DNA of 64,000 bases from positions 46,398,048 to 46,462,047 of the forward strand of contig CM031879.1 of NCBI GenBank assembly GCA_018697195.1. The letters run 5' to 3'. Shown piece by piece: positions 61,301-64,000 of this stretch (positions are counted from its first letter, which is position 1; the number at the start of each line of letters is the position of its first letter). The position numbers were made by a program, and so were the translations under genes. Below the pieces are notes generated by a model, which saw nothing but the letters and a program-made list of their open reading frames with translations, did no database searches and was not told the origin of the DNA. Origin of the DNA: Certhia americana. Its lineage: Eukaryota > Chordata > Aves > Passeriformes > Certhiidae.

Positions 61301-64000
61301 AGGCGAACCTAATATAGCCCGCTCCGCCTTGACCTCTCTTCAGCCCCAGGCCCGGCCAGGTGGATGTTCTTCTGGAAGGTGTCACTCTGAGTAGGCAAAG
61401 CTCTCCCGCCAGGCGAATTCCCGCTGGCCGCAGCTTGCCGCACAAGGAGCCTATGTAGGAGAATGGCAGGGTGAGGCTGAGGCATGGCCCTGAAGTGTGT
61501 GTCGGGCCTTTGGTGGTAACTTAGTCCCTGGGAATCTTTCCAGCAGGTGAGCAGGGAAAAAGCAGGAGTGGGTGATTTCTAAGGCAGACTTGTTTTGCTG
61601 GTGAAAGGGAATTTGAGAACTGCCCCCTCCCTTCCCCATGGTGGTGTCAACACCTCTGATTTTCTGTTTTCTCATCAAGTCACTGATCATTCTCTTCCCT
61701 AGAGCAGTTCAGCGGGTAGTAACCTAGCGAGGGCATTGGCAGCTCTTACCTCAGAATCATCCAGCCCTGCCGAGAGGCACTCACACACAACGGTGGTAAA
61801 AATGCTGGCAGAGGTATGGCCCTGCTCATGCTGGCTTTGCTATCACTCCTGCCCCCTGACAGAGGGAAATTGTATGCCTTGGAGTCTAGGGTTAGAGGAG
61901 TCAAAGAGATTGTGAATCCTCAGAGATGTGCATGTTGCTACTGGCTGGCTTTGCAGCGATGGGGGTTTGAGCTGGTCTCTGACAAGGCAGCAAACCCAGA
62001 GCTGCCGTGCTGGGGAATGCTCTGAAATGCTCTGTGCAATCAGGCTTGTTGAGTTACTGCAGCTCTTCTGTGCGCCAAGTGGTGTTTCTCTTTTGGATGG
62101 TTGTGGTGTTAAACGCTTCAGCAATAAAGAGGCTTTGTTGTGGTCTCTGCAGCATTGCTTTTGCCTTGGCTAGCAGCAGCCTTTTTGTTTGAATTAATGC
62201 TTTCCCTGGAGTTGGCTGTGGGGGCATGTGTGGGCTCGTGTGTGTGAGTGTGTGTGCCTTGACTTGTGGGTGTACATTGGACACAGCTGTGAACAGGCAC
62301 TTCTGGTAGGTGCAGCACTTGCCCAAACTTGTTGCTCGTGCGTGCCAGAACAACGTGCTTTTCCTCACCGTTGGGAATGCTGGCCACTATTGTGGGCTTT
62401 TTAAAGTGCTTGAGTGAAATTAATAGCCACTTTTCAGCTAGAGGCAGAAACTGGCTTGAATTCACCCCAATTCTGTATTTAATTTCAGGAAGCGTTAGCT
62501 GCATCAAAGGAAGGACCAAGCCATACAGATCCTGGCTAGTCAGTACTGTGGTGAGGTAACAACTGGCCAGGCAGTTCCTTCTAATCGTGCTGCAGAGGCT
62601 GGCTCACATGCACCAATGTACTTGTATAAGGCATGAGAGAAGGTCATACAATGACCTATTCCTTTGGAGCTTTTTAATTTATTTCCTTTGGCACACAGGT
62701 GTCCTGTTTAGTTCCACCTAAGTTTTGGGGCGATCGGTTCAGTCCTGCTACAGGCTGGTAATAGCAGCTCCCCAGCTTTTCCTCATCTTCCTCGCATTTA
62801 TGTCTCCAGGGTTAAAACTCAGTTCAGAATCCCCAGACCAAATTGAATTAGAATTTAACATTCAAAGATTCAGGCTCCCTTTAGGCTCTAAGGAACAGAA
62901 TGTCATCCTGTCTCGCAGTTAATAGCTGCTGGGTAGTCGTTTCAAAGCCATTTCTTTTCAGTGAGCTCTACCATAGCAAATCCCAGCAGTGAATGTATTT
63001 CTGGCCTGGCTGTGCCTTTAATCCCACAGCTGAGTCTTATGTGTGATCTCTTTTGAAATGCTAGATTTTTTTTTTTTTTTAATTCCAGACAGCGATATTT
63101 CTAGGACTTGGCATTTTGAGTGGCAACAGAGTTGTTTATAGGAAGAGAACAGAAAGGACGGAAGGACGATGTTGACCTAGCAGCCCTACAAACCTGCCGC
63201 ACTTAATCCACTTATCACCCTGAATTCCTGAAGCAGATAAATGCTGATAACAGTTAAAACACATCACTGGCAGGAGCAGCATGTTCTGTCCTCTAGAAAT
63301 ACATCAATACTGGAAATTGCAAAACTGTGTGCTGCCATGGGGATAAGCATGATATAAGAGCTGAGGAAGCCCTCACTATTCAGTGGAGTTCTTCCATAGG
63401 AAGGTAGTGAGCCTCTGCTTCCTTCTCCCTCCCTGCCTAAAGTACCTTGAGATGCTGTTCAGGCCTGAGAAAGGCTTCTGAACGCTGTTGTGACCTCACA
63501 GCCACAGCTGCCTGATCTGTGCCTCCATATCTGAAATACCAAGTGGGCCCCAAGTGTCTTGTTACTGCTTTTGATTGTCCTTGCTGCTCGGCATTAAGAC
63601 CTGTGAGGAGTGATTTCCAGCTGAGACCAGCCCCGTGCAGCTCACATCAGCATGTCTTGGGGAGAGGAGTTGGTTTTGGCTAATCTGAGCTAAACCTTCC
63701 CTGGAGGAGTGCAGCTGCTGCACCAGCCTTGCAGCAGCACACAAAGCCACTTTCTCCTCTCCCCGTCTGTCAGGGCTCTCAGCAGGGTACTGGAGCCATC
63801 CCTGGGCATCATGCAGCTGCATGCCTCCCCCTGTGTCAAGACCCCTTCTTCCTGGGGACCTGTCCCAGGCTGAACAGGAGGAAAAATGCTGTTTGGAGTA
63901 AACCTCATTCCTACAAAGTCTGGAGGGATAAAAGAATAGATAGTGCTTTTGAATACATGAAGCTTACATGCTCATCTGCTGTCTTAAGTTTCTTTCCCCA
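61301..64000. other. End of window, nothing recognised
   Basis: Unique non-coding sequence with a TG-rich patch near 62236-62255 and T14 near 63067-63080. It could be intronic to a gene that starts upstream on the plus strand. Confidence 0.4.

Noticed and set aside
36790..64000. TCF20 coding exon
   Set aside because: Its main coding exon is several kilobases long and would be obvious. No such frame exists, so at most a 5' untranslated exon is in the window.
1..64000. CRISPR arrays, bacterial operons, ribosome binding sites, tRNA or rRNA genes
   Set aside because: The sequence is a vertebrate chromosome segment. No such structure was found, and no tRNA cloverleaf was recognised by eye.

Overview
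The window is vertebrate genomic DNA, most probably from a bird. Coding exons are short and separated by introns with GT-AG borders. Promoters are CpG-rich. The repeats I recognise are decayed CR1-type LINE fragments, with no Alu or L1. The gene content, POLDIP3 then RRP7A then SERHL-family, matches a block on human 22q13.2. All functional calls rest on reading the translated exons against remembered family sequences; no search was run.

Layout. Bases 1-11640 hold the 3' two thirds of POLDIP3 on the plus strand (8 coding exons seen, the 5' end lies outside) and its 3' UTR, which carries a very good CTCF motif. Bases 13130-16670 hold RRP7A complete in 7 coding exons on the plus strand. Its start codon sits in a perfect TISU/YY1 element, and its first splice donor has been amplified into a tandem repeat. 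Bases 17540-25174 hold a SERHL2-like serine hydrolase on the minus strand, convergent with RRP7A, in 11 coding exons. A decayed partial copy of its first two coding exons lies about 2.7 kb upstream of it (27768-28042).

From 28 kb to 49 kb I recognise no protein gene. There are two CpG islands (about 32.3-32.64 kb and 35.8-36.8 kb) that look like promoters with first exons. The second has its splice donor duplicated in tandem. At 49.7-51.3 kb there is a single-coding-exon gene for a SOCS1-like protein. It has a kinase-inhibitory-region-like segment, an SH2 domain and a SOCS box whose BC box survives while its Cul5 box has decayed. Short upstream ORFs crowd its start codon. From 51.3 kb to the end there is mostly unique non-coding sequence, a CR1-like fragment, a TA microsatellite and another CpG island (about 61.04-61.3 kb). 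In human the next genes in this direction are NFAM1 and TCF20. No coding exon of either could be recognised, although an orphan island could be a TCF20 5' exon.

Functional picture: POLDIP3 (mRNA export and translation coupling) and RRP7A (40S ribosome assembly) are housekeeping growth genes. SERHL2 is a peroxisomal-type alpha/beta hydrolase. The SOCS1-like gene would be a cytokine-signalling regulator. The most interesting items are the SOCS1-like gene with its degraded Cul5 box and uORFs, and the splice-donor repeat at the end of RRP7A exon 1.
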